Part shown: positions 1 through 13,200 of the stretch, one piece after another | Layout of the letters: each line of letters opens with the position of its first letter | Position numbering within the stretch: the first letter of the stretch is position 1 | Assembly: GCA_029721515.1 (NCBI GenBank) | Contig: CM056562.1 | Coordinates: 12,805,335 to 12,869,334 of the forward strand | DNA length: 64,000 nt | Source: Synanceia verrucosa | Lineage: Eukaryota; Chordata; Actinopteri; Perciformes; Synanceiidae | Direction of reading: 5' to 3' | Notes under the pieces: model-generated | Database searches by the model: none | What the model was told of the DNA's origin: nothing | The model's input: the letters and a program-made list of their open reading frames with translations, nothing else | Program-made: the position numbers and the translations under genes

Positions 1-584
1 GTTAGCTCAAATACACATCAAGTTATGCATGCAATGTGTTTTCCACCTAACAGCAAAGAGCTTTACCGAGCAGTTTGCACACAGATCCCAGCCCCCTCTG
101 CACAGACAGCCCTACCCTCTAGAAGAAGTTGCTACTACAGCGACAAGGACACATTCCCTTACTGGCTTCACAGCCAGGAATACTGCCAACTGAGTCCAAT
201 GGGGACCCTGGCCAAGCCAGAAACACCGGGCACTGCTTTGGACTTGCATCTCTGTAGCAACACCATTCACCCTGCGCCAACCAGACACCCACTTGCTGCT
301 CTAATTTGATTTTGAGATTGCTTTGTTGTCTGTGTTGCTGTGACGGGGTCAACACAAAAGAAAAGCCACAGAGTCAATACGATGATGTTTGAAAATCATC
401 TCAAGGACTGGCAGTGACAGATTCCATAAATCACCAAACAAAATGTGCCACCTGCTATTCACAGCATCTACAAACAGTGAAAACAAAAACCTATTTGAAA
501 CTATGCAGCTTTAAGAACAAATCAGCACTATAGTTGATTTTGATGGTCAGGGTTTTTACGTCGTTTCATCAGGGAGTAGCTCAC

Positions 585-629
585 CTTATGTCCTGGGTTT
601 CCTGAAGGCCCGGCCTCCCCTGTGTCCCC
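585..629 (-). CDS. col19a1: col19a1 coding exon: collagen triple-helix exon (residues 310-324)
   Basis: 45 nt, five perfect Gly-X-Y triplets (GDTGEAGPSGNPGHK) between CGTCACAG and GTGAGC, phase 0. A 45-nt Gly-X-Y exon is a standard size in fibril-associated collagens. It is the last exon I can support before the left window edge. Confidence 0.82.
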
Positions 630-3600
630 CTGTGACGGAAACAGCACAGAGAACAGTTAGTGAAAGGTCTCTCGTTCACACATTAGTGAATAGCTTTATG
701 ACGGCTTGTCATTTCGGCAGCGATCTTGCTCCTACAGCTGTTCCACAACTTGTTGCTGACACTGTGGCTCAGCAGCTGCAGATCAGGATACTATTTCCCA
801 ACAACTGGAAAGCACAAATAAGAACCTTGTTAGGGTCCATTGTATTAGTTTAATAATTGTATGTAAAATAAGAATACAGGAAAGGAGAACAAAGGAAAAA
901 ACACTTGATTGACTTGTTATACAAGGCAGTGGTATAGGACTAAATGAGAGAGAAAAGGAAAAAGATTGGCCACAGTATTGTTAAGAGAGAGGCAATGAAG
1001 GTAGATAGTTATTCAACAAATTAAACTCAAGGAGAACTTGCTGCAGGCTAAGAATCTAATCATGATGCCCATTCATGGCCACATCTTCATTACAAGAACC
1101 CAATAGACTTATGTGTAGCAAAATTAACTGAGATTCCAACTCTGTAGCCAAGAAAGCACACATCCAGTCCACCTTTTATAAATACTTTTAGCATTTGATG
1201 AGTAAAAATACTGGTCTTTCACTAGAAATGAAGCATGGGGCCAGATGTAATACCGTCCAAAGACTGAGTGATTTGATAATTATTCCTTTGTATGAGACAC
1301 AAGAGATTCACAGCTGCTGATGTCATCCATTAAGAACAGATAAGCCTCCTATAAAATGCGTATGGGAACATAAGTATTTCACAGTGCTCTCAATCCAGTG
1401 TTCTTTAATTACAATTTTCAATTCATTCACGGATATCATTTTTTTTTTGAAAAGCTAATAACATTTTCACACCGATGAATAGAAAAGGAAACATGGCGGG
1501 TTTTGAAAGCTCATCAAAATTCAGTGTCAGTCAGATGATAAAGAGTCTTGAATAAAATTCCTGGAATTGTTCACAATGGAGGTATAAATTGAATTAGAGG
1601 GCACTAATTGAAAACACAAGCCATAAGGGTAGTAGGGTTGTAAATGATGCAAAACAAATTAATGGTACTGTGAAAGACGAAGAAGTTTTAATTTTACCAG
1701 AATGCCTGTGTTTTTTTTTTCTTTTGCATGTACATGCAGGCGCTGTAAATCTAGTAATACCAGGGTTTATGTACAAGGCCATAGAAAATGGATTTCCTTT
1801 CAAGTAAGCTGCATTCTTATGACCCAATCCTTATCTGTTTAATTTCCTGAGGGATTCTGGATTAATCATAGCAGTTTAATCCCTTTGCAGTGCATTAGAA
1901 TCCTCCATCAAACTCTTGACTGTAATGCAGGATAGTACTTTCTGTAGGAGTAACACAGCCAAAGTAATCCCCACACACTTTCCTAAGAAACGCTCTGTGA
2001 AGGTCACTGTGATTGGCCTGCACTTCTTATTATGGATGTTTTAAATACTCTAAATTGCCCAGATGTCTCTGATTAATCTCTACAAGTCAGGCTAAATCGT
2101 TAATAAGTATACTCTGACTACTTTTTAATCTGATTCAGAATGAGATTCGCATAGTCTTAATTGAAAATCTCATGAGCTTCCCTTATTAACAGTATTTTCT
2201 CACTGTTACCCCCTCTCAATGTGTTGTCACGTAAATCCAAAAGAGTGAAGCACCATTTTATAGTCACTGGGACTCCCTTGGAAATTCAGGGATCAATATG
2301 AATTAAACATGCTTAAACAGAGGTCTACTGCGTCCATAATTTGCCAGGCAGATTAATGTGCAACAAGGTCAGCAGGAATAAAAGGAAAGCAATTACTGCA
2401 CGTCATTGTGTCAACGCTGTACATTTCTGATATACTGCACAGATGGCTCAAAATAAATTTTCTACTGTTTTTCTTCAAGTGGTAGTGGCACATGAACATT
2501 TGCAAATCCCACAAGACATGAGAAGCGTTTTCAGTCGATGATTAGTGACATTTAGTTGTCTTCAAGTATCTGCTCCACTTGCTTATTTCAAGAAAAGTTT
2601 AGCTAATGTCAGTGAATGGCATGCTGCAAATACAGTTTTGCATTGTATCACATGAAGTTCTGCCTGCAGTGTTAAATTAAATAAATCTTAACCACTTACA
2701 GTAACCAAACACAGTAACTCTAGCTTACTCATTCAAACTCTAAGTCAGGTATAATAAATTAAAACCAAAATGTCAGTGTACTTATTGTGGCACTCTCCTG
2801 ATGTAGCTGTAAATGTCTTGATTTCACTCATCATTTAAACAAATGTCTCCCCACTTGAGAAGTATGAAATCAAGTTTAAAGCCTTAGATTACATGTGATA
2901 TTTCCCCACACTGAGAACGCCTTCAGGTCTCATGCTGCAGCAACAATTCATTACACACTGTGAGTATAAGGAGATGAACGAGACGAACGAGAGGATTAGG
3001 AAGAAAAGGAGGATGAAATGGAGAAAATGAGGAACCTCGCAAGACCAGAGGTGGGAGGAACACATGAGGAGGAGTAGGTCAGCCATACACACTTTGTCCT
3101 TACAATACAATATGTAAAGAAATAATGTAATGTAAATTGTTCACTTTGTACTTAAACCTTTCATTTTCAAAGACATAAAAGGTGGAGTTAAAATGAGGAG
3201 CTGTGTGTGGATTTTCACACCCCAGCCATCTGATATTCTGATAAGACAAGCCGCCATCAGAATCAAACATGCTATTTTACTTCAGTTAAGCTTCAGTTCA
3301 GTTGAGATTAATCTGCCTTCTCACAAACAAATCACATTTACATGAGAACCAATACTTTGGACCAATTGAATAAAATATATAAAAATAAATCATGATGTTT
3401 TGTCTGAAACAACTACAGGGTGTTAATAACTGACTGTGCCGGTTAGACTTGAATGTCTCTGATCAAGTTTTGTCTTTAACTTCATTGATTTAGTGTTCAA
3501 GGCTGTAATAGGATTTGTTATGAATTTTGTTGTTCAGTAAGCACACAAATGGTGCCAAGTATTGATTTATTGAAGACCTGAAATTAGATTTCAGGTGTTA

Positions 3601-4145
3601 ACAGTGAGAGCCACTGACTCATATGGCGTAAGACATGGCCTGCAGAAATAAAGGGGGAAAAACAGAATGGCCTCCTGAAAATCATGTTTAAATCATAGCT
3701 GAGCATTATAAGACAACAGACGTGCACTGAGGGTCTCTTTGGATGTGCTCTAAGGCTGTGTTTCAGAATATTTGGGGGAAGATGTCTGCTATGCGTGCTG
3801 CCTTTGTGAAATGTGAAATTGTGTGACACATTCTTTCCCACTGAATATAGTCATTTCACTTTTGCAGCAAGTAAATAATCAGCAACACCGCCAACACACT
3901 CAAAGTGCACATACACGGACACATTACGACTTGAGTGCTGATCCCTGCTAGGTCAATTAAGAGTCATTAGAGTCCAATTATAACACATTTACAAATCTGA
4001 TTAACGCAATCTGCTACTATACACACAGCTCTGAAATATTCATAGCAAAATATCACTCCTGACATGGAATATAAGAAAATGGAAGAAAACAGGTTAACAC
4101 ATGGTATGTTTAATACATAAAGATCTATAAAAAGAGCTAAATTGA

Positions 4146-4240
<95 letters not shown>

Positions 4241-7200
4241 GGAAGAACAGTTCACCATGTATGCAGCACAAAAAATTCCCCAATTACAAATTCCTATGCT
4301 GAGCTCTACAGGTATAATAATGCCTTCTAGGAATGAGTGGTTTTCCAGAAACAAAAGTCATCCTGCATATCTTAATCCCACAGCCACATCATGGTAATTA
4401 GGACAGTGACCCCAGAAGCCATCTGGTCTTATCAGGCATACAGTACCACCACCTGTTCAACCCTATGAATCCCATTCATAGCTGAATGCATTCTGCCTTG
4501 GTTCTTTTCTTAACCTTGCACAGACAGCCAAAAGGGGATTTCATACACCAACACAATTTGTGTCTTTGGAAAAATACCACTTTTTTGTATGGATATTTGG
4601 TGCTTCATGATATTTCCTTGTCCTCCACCCAACAAAACACCCCCAATTTTCAGTGACAGTATTTGCCATTTACAATTCCACCTGTCTATTGAACTGTCAT
4701 GAAGAAAGGATACTATTTTTCTAGCGAATGGACAAATATATGATTTCCTAATTCACACACCTTTGGGTGGTTTTTGAGAAAATTCACTTTGTGAGGATAA
4801 TTGTAAGGCAGAATCTCTGAAGGACCTTGACGGCTGAACATGGGCCTTTGTCAAACACTATAGCATAGGCATTTGCTTGCTGAGAAAGAGAGAGAGAGAA
4901 AAGATATGAATTCCTCTTCCTCTGACAAAGTATGAATTTGTCCGACACAGACTTGTTCTCATTCTTCACATTTAGACTTTGCAACTGTCCTGGAAAACGA
5001 ATGGTACTGACCACAGAGAAAACCCAAGGCAGCACTTGAGAATATAATTTGAGAACCAAAGTATTGTTATTTACAACACAGGACAAAGCATGGTGACCCA
5101 GTGATAACACTCTCCATGATACAATGAATGATTCTGAATTATGTATGACTTAAGGTGAACAGCAGATGTTGAATGTGAGGCTGCACACCTACTTAAGTCT
5201 AAACTGTAGTGAAATATTGCATCTCTAACTTCCACTTAACCCCTGAATGTTTCCTTTTAATACAGAGAACAAACAAGTGTATATATCAACATCATAAAAA
5301 TGTTGTCCTTACCTTGTCTCCTTTATCCCCCTTTTGTCCTGGAAGTCCAACTTCACCTGGAAGACCAACATCTCCCTGTGCAAAGAGTATACATTAGTAG
5401 GTCTTCTTTTCATTGCTAGTGGACCTCTCTATACCAAACATTAATTTCATAGTGTGACAATATGTATAAGAATATTAGACACCGCATACTTTGAACCTTC
5501 ACACTAAAGCACACTGTTACAGTGGATATGCTAGTTATTACATGAATGTTGCATATGCAGCGATATACGAAATGCTAAGGCAGTTCTTGACCCAGCAATG
5601 TAGAGCGAATGTCAAAGTGTAACTTGAACAAATGCATAATCTACATTATTTGAGCCTATTAAAATGAATTTCTACATAGTAGCAAAATAGTGTTCTAATC
5701 TAGTGTCTCAAGAAGTTGATTTTGTTTATAACTTACATGCAAAATGTAAAAATCATAAAAGGCTGCATGTGGAGCTGTACCATCAGCTTCAGGTCTCGAT
5801 TTGCATTTTAATTGAACATTAATAATTGCAGTTAAAAGAATAATTTTCGTGTAAATGTATAGCAAGGTGCAGATTTACCATGCTTGAACAGTTTGGGAGA
5901 ATTATACCTGTTTGCTAATGCATTGTGGCTACACTGCCTACTTTTTGGTATAAATGTCCTTTAACTGGCAGTTTAGTGCCTATAAAGAATGGGTACATGC
6001 AGTGTAAATCAGTGCTGGTTCAGTTACAATAGACATTACACTCACTCAATTAGAGGCCCTTGTTGGGTGGAATTGATTGTACCTTTTCAGCTGGACAGTG
6101 GCATCTGTCAATGGACTGTGAGGCTGGCTGAGACAGCATCTGGGGGAGCTGGGCTGTAACCAGGGGAGGGGAAGTCCCATTAAAGGTCTTCTTGGCTTCA
6201 CACTGGATCAATACAGAGATTTCACAATTTAGACACCTTCCTTCCTCCAAAATCCACAGTAATACAGCCCAATTAACCCTTAGTGAATTGGGTTTTAGCT
6301 GACATATATTTTTACATCATGCTGGAAGTAAGAAATTCAAAATGTGCTGTAAAACTTAGAAAGTACTAAGCAGTGATAAGTCCTCCTCAAGGTTGTGACA
6401 ATTCCCTTGGAGTAACTTTACACTGACATGACAGCATGCTTACGGAGACATAATGGTAAGGGGTCAAAGGTCATGTCTCCATTTGGAGTGACTGTAACAT
6501 TAGCTCCTATTGATTTTATGGCGATGGAAGATATCTCTTATAACGTTTCTATCTTGTCCCTTATGGACAAGACCAAAAACTTGTTACACATTCACTGTCT
6601 CATCACACCACATAAGTTAAAATATAAGCTATTGTTTTTTTTACCACAGAGGAACAACCAAAGTACAGCTTTCTCAGCAAAGGCAACCATTCAATGTGTT
6701 CATCTCATTTATTTTAATTTGTGAATGAATTATATGTGATAAATGACATAGATTATTACTACTCATTACTTGTAGTCATGTATTTCCAGTAAAAAGTGAG
6801 TATTATTACTATGGTGACAAATCATAGTATTTTACCTTTGGTTGCAGTAGCTCACAGCAATTCTCCATTTCGGCCATATAAGGGTCACAGTAAATGAGGA
6901 TTTGTCTCAGTTCAATCTGTGGAAAAAGAGCTCTTATTAAGTGACCCATACAGCGTCACAAAATAGTTTCATCATGGCATCATGCTTGAAGATTTTTTTT
7001 TATCATCTTTACAGATCAAATGGACTAAAAGTCAGCTGTTAATGCTGGTCTTGGGTGTCCAAATGGCTGACCTGTTGTTTTTTTAGCAGTTTGGGGCATC
7101 TCTGAGAAAGACCGTAACACATTAAACACAAAAGCCTAGAGGATTTCCAGAGATTGAGAGAAATAGCCCCTGAGAGAAGGTTTACATTGCATACATTTTA

Positions 7201-10200
7201 AAAGTGCTGCACATTACAATATCTGTGGAGATAGTACACTATTGATGGAGACCAGTAACAAACCTATTGTATCAAAAACTCCTTAAGTGATACTGTGCAG
7301 ATTTAGTTGAAACAAAGACATACATCTACAGGTCGTCCATCCTCTATTCGAGTAGTGATGAGAGTGCGTCCACTGGGGTCAATGGCATCCTTCTCATCAG
7401 TCAGTCTTCTTTCTATTAGCTTGCAGTCCATGTAAATTGAGACTATGTTGCTCTGCACAGAAATGCTCAGCTTGTGCCACTGGCGATCAAAAAGGGCATG
7501 CAGGTCACGGCTCTTAAACGTGTAGCGGAGAGCGTTCTTTAGCTGGCCCTGGAAAGAAAACTCCACCACTTTCTTGCCACCGTCAACCACAACCGATACC
7601 TGAGAGCAAGGAAAGCAAATATCCACCCCATCATATTGTGGCATATTTGTAGATACTGAAACTGATACGGGACATTAAAGCATACAGTGGGGCCCTACCT
7701 GACTGCCTCCAGACTGGTCGAAAATCTGCCAAAGATACCAGCGGTCTTTTCTTGTAGTTCTTCTTACCCGGAAGATGGTGACAAGGGAGTATTCACTTGA
7801 AAGCCCATTTGGAAATATTGCTCTAAAATATATAACAGTCAGATTATCACAAAAGATACATATTTAATATATCAGTCAAGTGTGATTACTCAGTACTGAA
7901 AGTAAACTTTTTTTAAAGCTGTCAGTGGTGGAACAATGGACCAGCCAATCAACGTTAATGATCAATAAAAGGTTTCAATATCCTCCTGCTGCAGTCATAC
8001 ACATAAATAATCCTGACAAACTTGATTCCATTTAGCTTGATGAATTGCATTCTGGCTTCCCTGTCTTTCAGATAATGAAAACATGTAGAAATTGATCCAA
8101 AGTCCCAGAAGCCAATCTTTTACCTCACTGAGATGCCATGCGCTGTACAGTAATAGATGCCTGGTGCAGTGCTGTTATAGGTTTATGTGTATGACCTCAG
8201 CTGCTCTGTAAAGTCAAATAATATAGCTTTCCAGATGAAGCAAACTATGCAGAGAAAATAGGGAACATATAGGAAAAACAATATCATATTTCAAATCACA
8301 ACTATTCTCAAATGAATATATTCAATAACTCATCTCTCAACCCACAGCCTTTCGAATTTTATACATTGGGTAAAAAAAACACACTGTACCCTTCATAATA
8401 CTCTAACCCTATCCCTAATGCCAGGCTCAGATTAACAGTCAAAAGTGGGAGAGCATAAACATAATAAATCAAGATCAGCAAAAATAATAATAATGCAGTG
8501 ATAAGGTCATTGGGAAGGCAGAGCACAGCCTGGGGAGGGAGAGAGAGAGTTTCTGAAGACAGGTTGGAAATTAGTTTTCACTCCAATATATCATCTCCTA
8601 TTCTCTCAGCGCTTCATACCCTCTTCTATTGTGTCCCTTGAATTTTTGAGATTTCGGTGTAAACGGTACATGACTAAAATGATAAATACACCAAGTTAAA
8701 GCGCCCGAAAAATGCCTCTTTGAGAGGCCAAGGGCTGGGAAGGTTATTTGTTGCCCAAGGGCTAAAGGACTATTTAAGCTGCAAATCAATATGAAAAGTG
8801 GCGGGGCAATTTATAAAAATGAGGATTCATAAAATAAGTTCAACACAGAAAATTTCCATGCTGCACAAACAGCAACTGCTGTACCAAATATGCATAGACA
8901 GGGAGAAACATAAATTAAAAATGTAAAACAGAACACTTAGACATATATACTGATGTTTTCTGTTAGAGGTCTACGCTTCTCTAAAATCCCCAACGAAGTC
9001 TGCTCTTATTTCAAAACACTGTCTACAGCACGGCACACTTGATCTTTGAGAACCCGGAGGGTTAAAGTTCTTGACCTCGTGTTGACTGCTATCTGTGGTT
9101 AAATGGCTAAACTCTGAGCTCAGTGGGAGCAGCAGCAAGAAAAACATTACTCTGCATTTTTAAATAAGCAATAATGAGTGAATGAAAAGGATCTGCATTC
9201 ATCTCCCCTGCTTTGTGTGACAATGAAAAAACAACTTCACACTGAATAATGTAATTTTGCCAACCCTATCTCTTAAAAGTTCAGTTTATATATAAAATTA
9301 ATTTACATTGGTATATTTCTCCTTGATTACATTCAGTAACAACACTTGTTCCAGACAAAAAAACAAGAAAAACAAAAAAGAAACAGGAAAAAAACTAACG
9401 ACTAACTTATATTATTTACTCTTAAAAGTGGCCACTTTTGCATTCTTTTCACACAAGATAATAAAAAGAAGTATAAGGATATTGTATGTATCATATAGTA
9501 TTCTGGTAAATACCCAGATCTTACAAGTTTCATTTTGCTTAAATTTGCTAAAGTTCTTATATCCAGATTCACTGTTGTATGCTTTACATACAAGTTTCAT
9601 TCAAAGGAGATACAAATTTTATAAGATTTATGTACATCTTTTCGTTATGGGAGTGCAAATCGTTTGTACACTACAGGGTTGGATTCAACAAGAAGCTGGG
9701 TCTGACTCCAAGCCAAATTACTGAGGGAGCCACAGGAGTAAGGAAAAAAAATAAATCTAGAGTGACAAATCATTTAGGCAAGAGTTCCTTGTACAGACGT
9801 ACTGCACATTGTAAAATAATGCAGATCCATGTCAATAATCAAAGAAAGATCACAGAGCGTCCAGAGTTATAATCACAAGTAATTCCATTATCATAAAGAA
9901 CGACCATGTGCTTTCTGGAAACTATCACCTCTCTTGGAAAATGTCTTTGCATATTGCTTGGCTGGCTCTACTCCTTGTATAATCAGGTACAATGGTTTGA
10001 CAGAGTGTCACAGCAACACTACCGGTCTGGGAGAGAATCTCCCGGAAGCAGCTTGTGTCTTGTCTTGTAAGAAATCCTATCCAGGAGGATCCTTTTAAGT
10101 AAGTCAGAGGAATCAGATTACTGTAGCTGAAACAATCAGAGCTCATCCTTATCACTGACACTTAATCCTCCAACAGATCAAAGTGGGCTCAGCCATGTCA

Positions 10201-13200
10201 GTTTATTCTGTAAATGGATCATTCATGCTATCAAGGACTAAATTTCCTCTCAGCATGACTCCACTTTCTTGTTTATATGTGGAGTTGCTGTGCTTGTCAG
10301 CATGATAGAAGTCTGCCACTGATCGAGCCAAATGAAATGAACTCCTGTGATCTGGACAAAGGATATGTTACCGCAGTGTGTAGCTGAGATGTGAGACGGC
10401 TGTGCGGCTTTCAGTGTAAATATGTGTTCCTTTGCACACGTGCATAATGGAGAGATAACACTTTGATAGCAACCAGCCAATAGCAGAGACACATTTTTAG
10501 TGTTTGATCTGTCGGTGTGGTTGGTGACCCTTGATGTATACGTATATACAGTATCATCACATATAGTCATCTATATCTACACTCTCGAGGTGATTTTGTT
10601 TAAAGATTACCTGTCAATATGCATTAATAGCAATAAATTAAAAGAATAAAAATAGACAATCACTGAATTGTTCCTGTCTGCCTGTTTATCTGCAAGAGGT
10701 GAGTTAAAGCAGTCAAGCTGCCATCGACTAAAAGGCCATTAACGTTGGTACGCTGGTATAAAGTATATTTCTGAACAGAAAATCAAAACATACGGACAAG
10801 TACAGTGTTATCCAGAAATAATTTAGATGTGTATGACTTAAAAAAAAGGAGTGAGTCAGCTATACAGTATTGATTGCAGTAAACCCATATGATTAATTAG
10901 CTGACAACAACATCACAAACCACCAAAGCCACAGACTGATACACAAACAAATCCTGCTGGTTTGACACACTACTGCATATCTCAGCCTCAGTGGCTCCTT
11001 TGTATCTACCTTTCACGCTACATTTTACTGAATCTGCAGCATCTGCATGCAACATGAAAAGAACTTATTGTATCCAATTTACACATTATACTTGTTGCTA
11101 GTTGCTTTGATGATAGTTAGCATCGCAGTCACACAAATCACATTATGATCCCATTTCAAAATGAGCAGTGAATAATGTTGTTTTGTGCTGAGCTTCATAC
11201 TGACAATTTTATTGCATTTGTCTCCAACAGGACTGAGGATTTTCAAGATTTCCAATCTGTATAACGATGACTGCGCAGTCTGCCTTTATACATGGGTGTG
11301 TTTTGTTTTGTAAATCAAAGATTATATATTATTATATGTCACTCGTAAGAATAGTAGTTCAGTGAGGCTGCTTGTAATTTTATTGCAAATTAAGTAAACA
11401 AAGGAAACCAGTCATGGATCTTCTTTTGCTGGACAGTTAAATAAAGCACAGGCAGCCACCACATCACTGTGCTTCAGTTTGTGCTTTATGGGAGCATGTT
11501 TTTAATACATGTTGCATTTTGGGGGTAAATTTCTCACCTTGCACAAATTTTGCTCGAATGTGTCAGCTCTGATCTACACATCATAACGTGTACTGTGCCA
11601 AGGAGGTGACAGAACATTAGCCAGATCTAGAGAGTCGAGCTGAGCATCTATTGCTGCGATATCCTGCGAGTAAAGTGAGCAATGTTTTAGCAGTTGTGGC
11701 AGGGGCAGAGGGGCCTCCTGCTTCATGCAATGGCCCCTGCTTTCCTTCCCTCAGCTGACATGCAGTATCACCTGTCAAAGTACTTAGATAATTGGATATG
11801 AGAGGGATCGTGGTCTCGCCACTATAACCAATGACACTGTCAGCAGTGTCATTGAGAACCAGCATCTTCTCGCACTACGGGCCCACACTGAGGGAAGGGC
11901 TGAGGTAAATGTATTTTCGGCTGGCTGACTGACTGAACAGAGAAGCAGATCACAAATCACCTGGCTCTAAGATTCTTTCACCTCGCTGGAGAGAGAGTGG
12001 CTGTAAATGTTTACAGTCGCATGTCATGTAAAAATGCTAAAAATATCCTCCCCTCTCGGAAGAATGGCACAGTGTTATCTTTCACTTTTACAACCTAGGG
12101 ACACAAAACAATAAACATCTCAAAATACATTTTTCGACACCATTGTGAAGCCAAGTTTGGTAACACGTCCACATTCATATGTGGTCTTCTGGGTTTTTCT
12201 TGATACAAGTCATGCTACCAAATGTAAAAGTGCAACAGGCCTTTAAATATTACATGAAAACACAACCCCACTATATCATCATATTAGCTTAAAGATGAAG
12301 TCATAGAGTGGTACCACCAGTTGACCGGGAGGAATAAAGGTCATCAGTAAATGGCACCTCAGTGTGTCATTTATGGAGTTATTTTAATATTCCTGTCTTA
12401 TTATACATGCTCCTGCATTTTTCCCTGTTCCTTTATGTCCCACTTCTTGCCCTTAGGAGATTTCTAGAATAAACGCAATATATATTAATTCTGTTGAAAT
12501 TATTCCCTGTCTAACAGCGCACCTCACAGCTTGCCCTTATTAGCCAAGGCAAATGGAACTATTGCTCTGAGCAGGGTATATCTGGGTTGCCTCAAGTCAG
12601 CCCATGAAATCCAGTTATCCAGCGACAGTTTTTTTTTTTCTTAGAATATCACTGGATCTGAAAGAAAGCAGGCTTAACACCTCATCATGGTCAGCAGTGA
12701 CGTATAATAGCAGTAATATTTCTTTTTTTTTTATCATATCATGTCTTGTAATATTTGGATTTGAAACTAATCTTCATATTCAGAACTGGTACACAAGGGA
12801 GCAAAATAGTAATAGCCAAGGAACAGTGCAGTTTAATACTGTTCACAGGCTTGGCCACACATGACTGACTGCATCTTATAGCTTCCTTGCATTGTGCTTC
12901 TAGTCCACAGCAGGAGACTGAAAGTGACAGAAATTAAGCAGCACATAGGCAGACTATTTACTGGGTTATGGCTGACAAGCAAGCTGTCTGTCTTAGTTAT
13001 CATCAAATGTCATAAAGGAACAACATCTGAACCCAAATGATGCAGAAAAAAATGCATGAATGGTAACACACACGGAAGCTACTCACTGTGTTGGCTTAAT
13101 GAGCGGACTGCTTCCTAAACGGAAAGACGGCAGCTCCTCTGTGATCGTTCCCTTTCGGAGAAGAAACTTTTCTGTGAGATCAATACCTGTGAACGGTTTA

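Noticed and set aside
25..309. 94-codon open frame at the left edge with several Pro and Gly codons, considered as a collagen exon
   Set aside because: Wrong strand for col19a1, no Gly-X-Y periodicity and no splice sites in the right place.
1900..2400. TAAT-rich block that looks like a conserved developmental enhancer
   Set aside because: TAAT clusters are expected in AT-rich DNA; without an alignment there is no support.
4094..4354. Open frames on both strands with Ile-Tyr repeats
   Set aside because: They are only the translation of the AT microsatellite.
9308..9724. 138-codon open frame in a col19a1 intron
   Set aside because: Lys/Phe/Tyr-rich translation of AT-rich DNA with no domain, poor start context and no splice signals.
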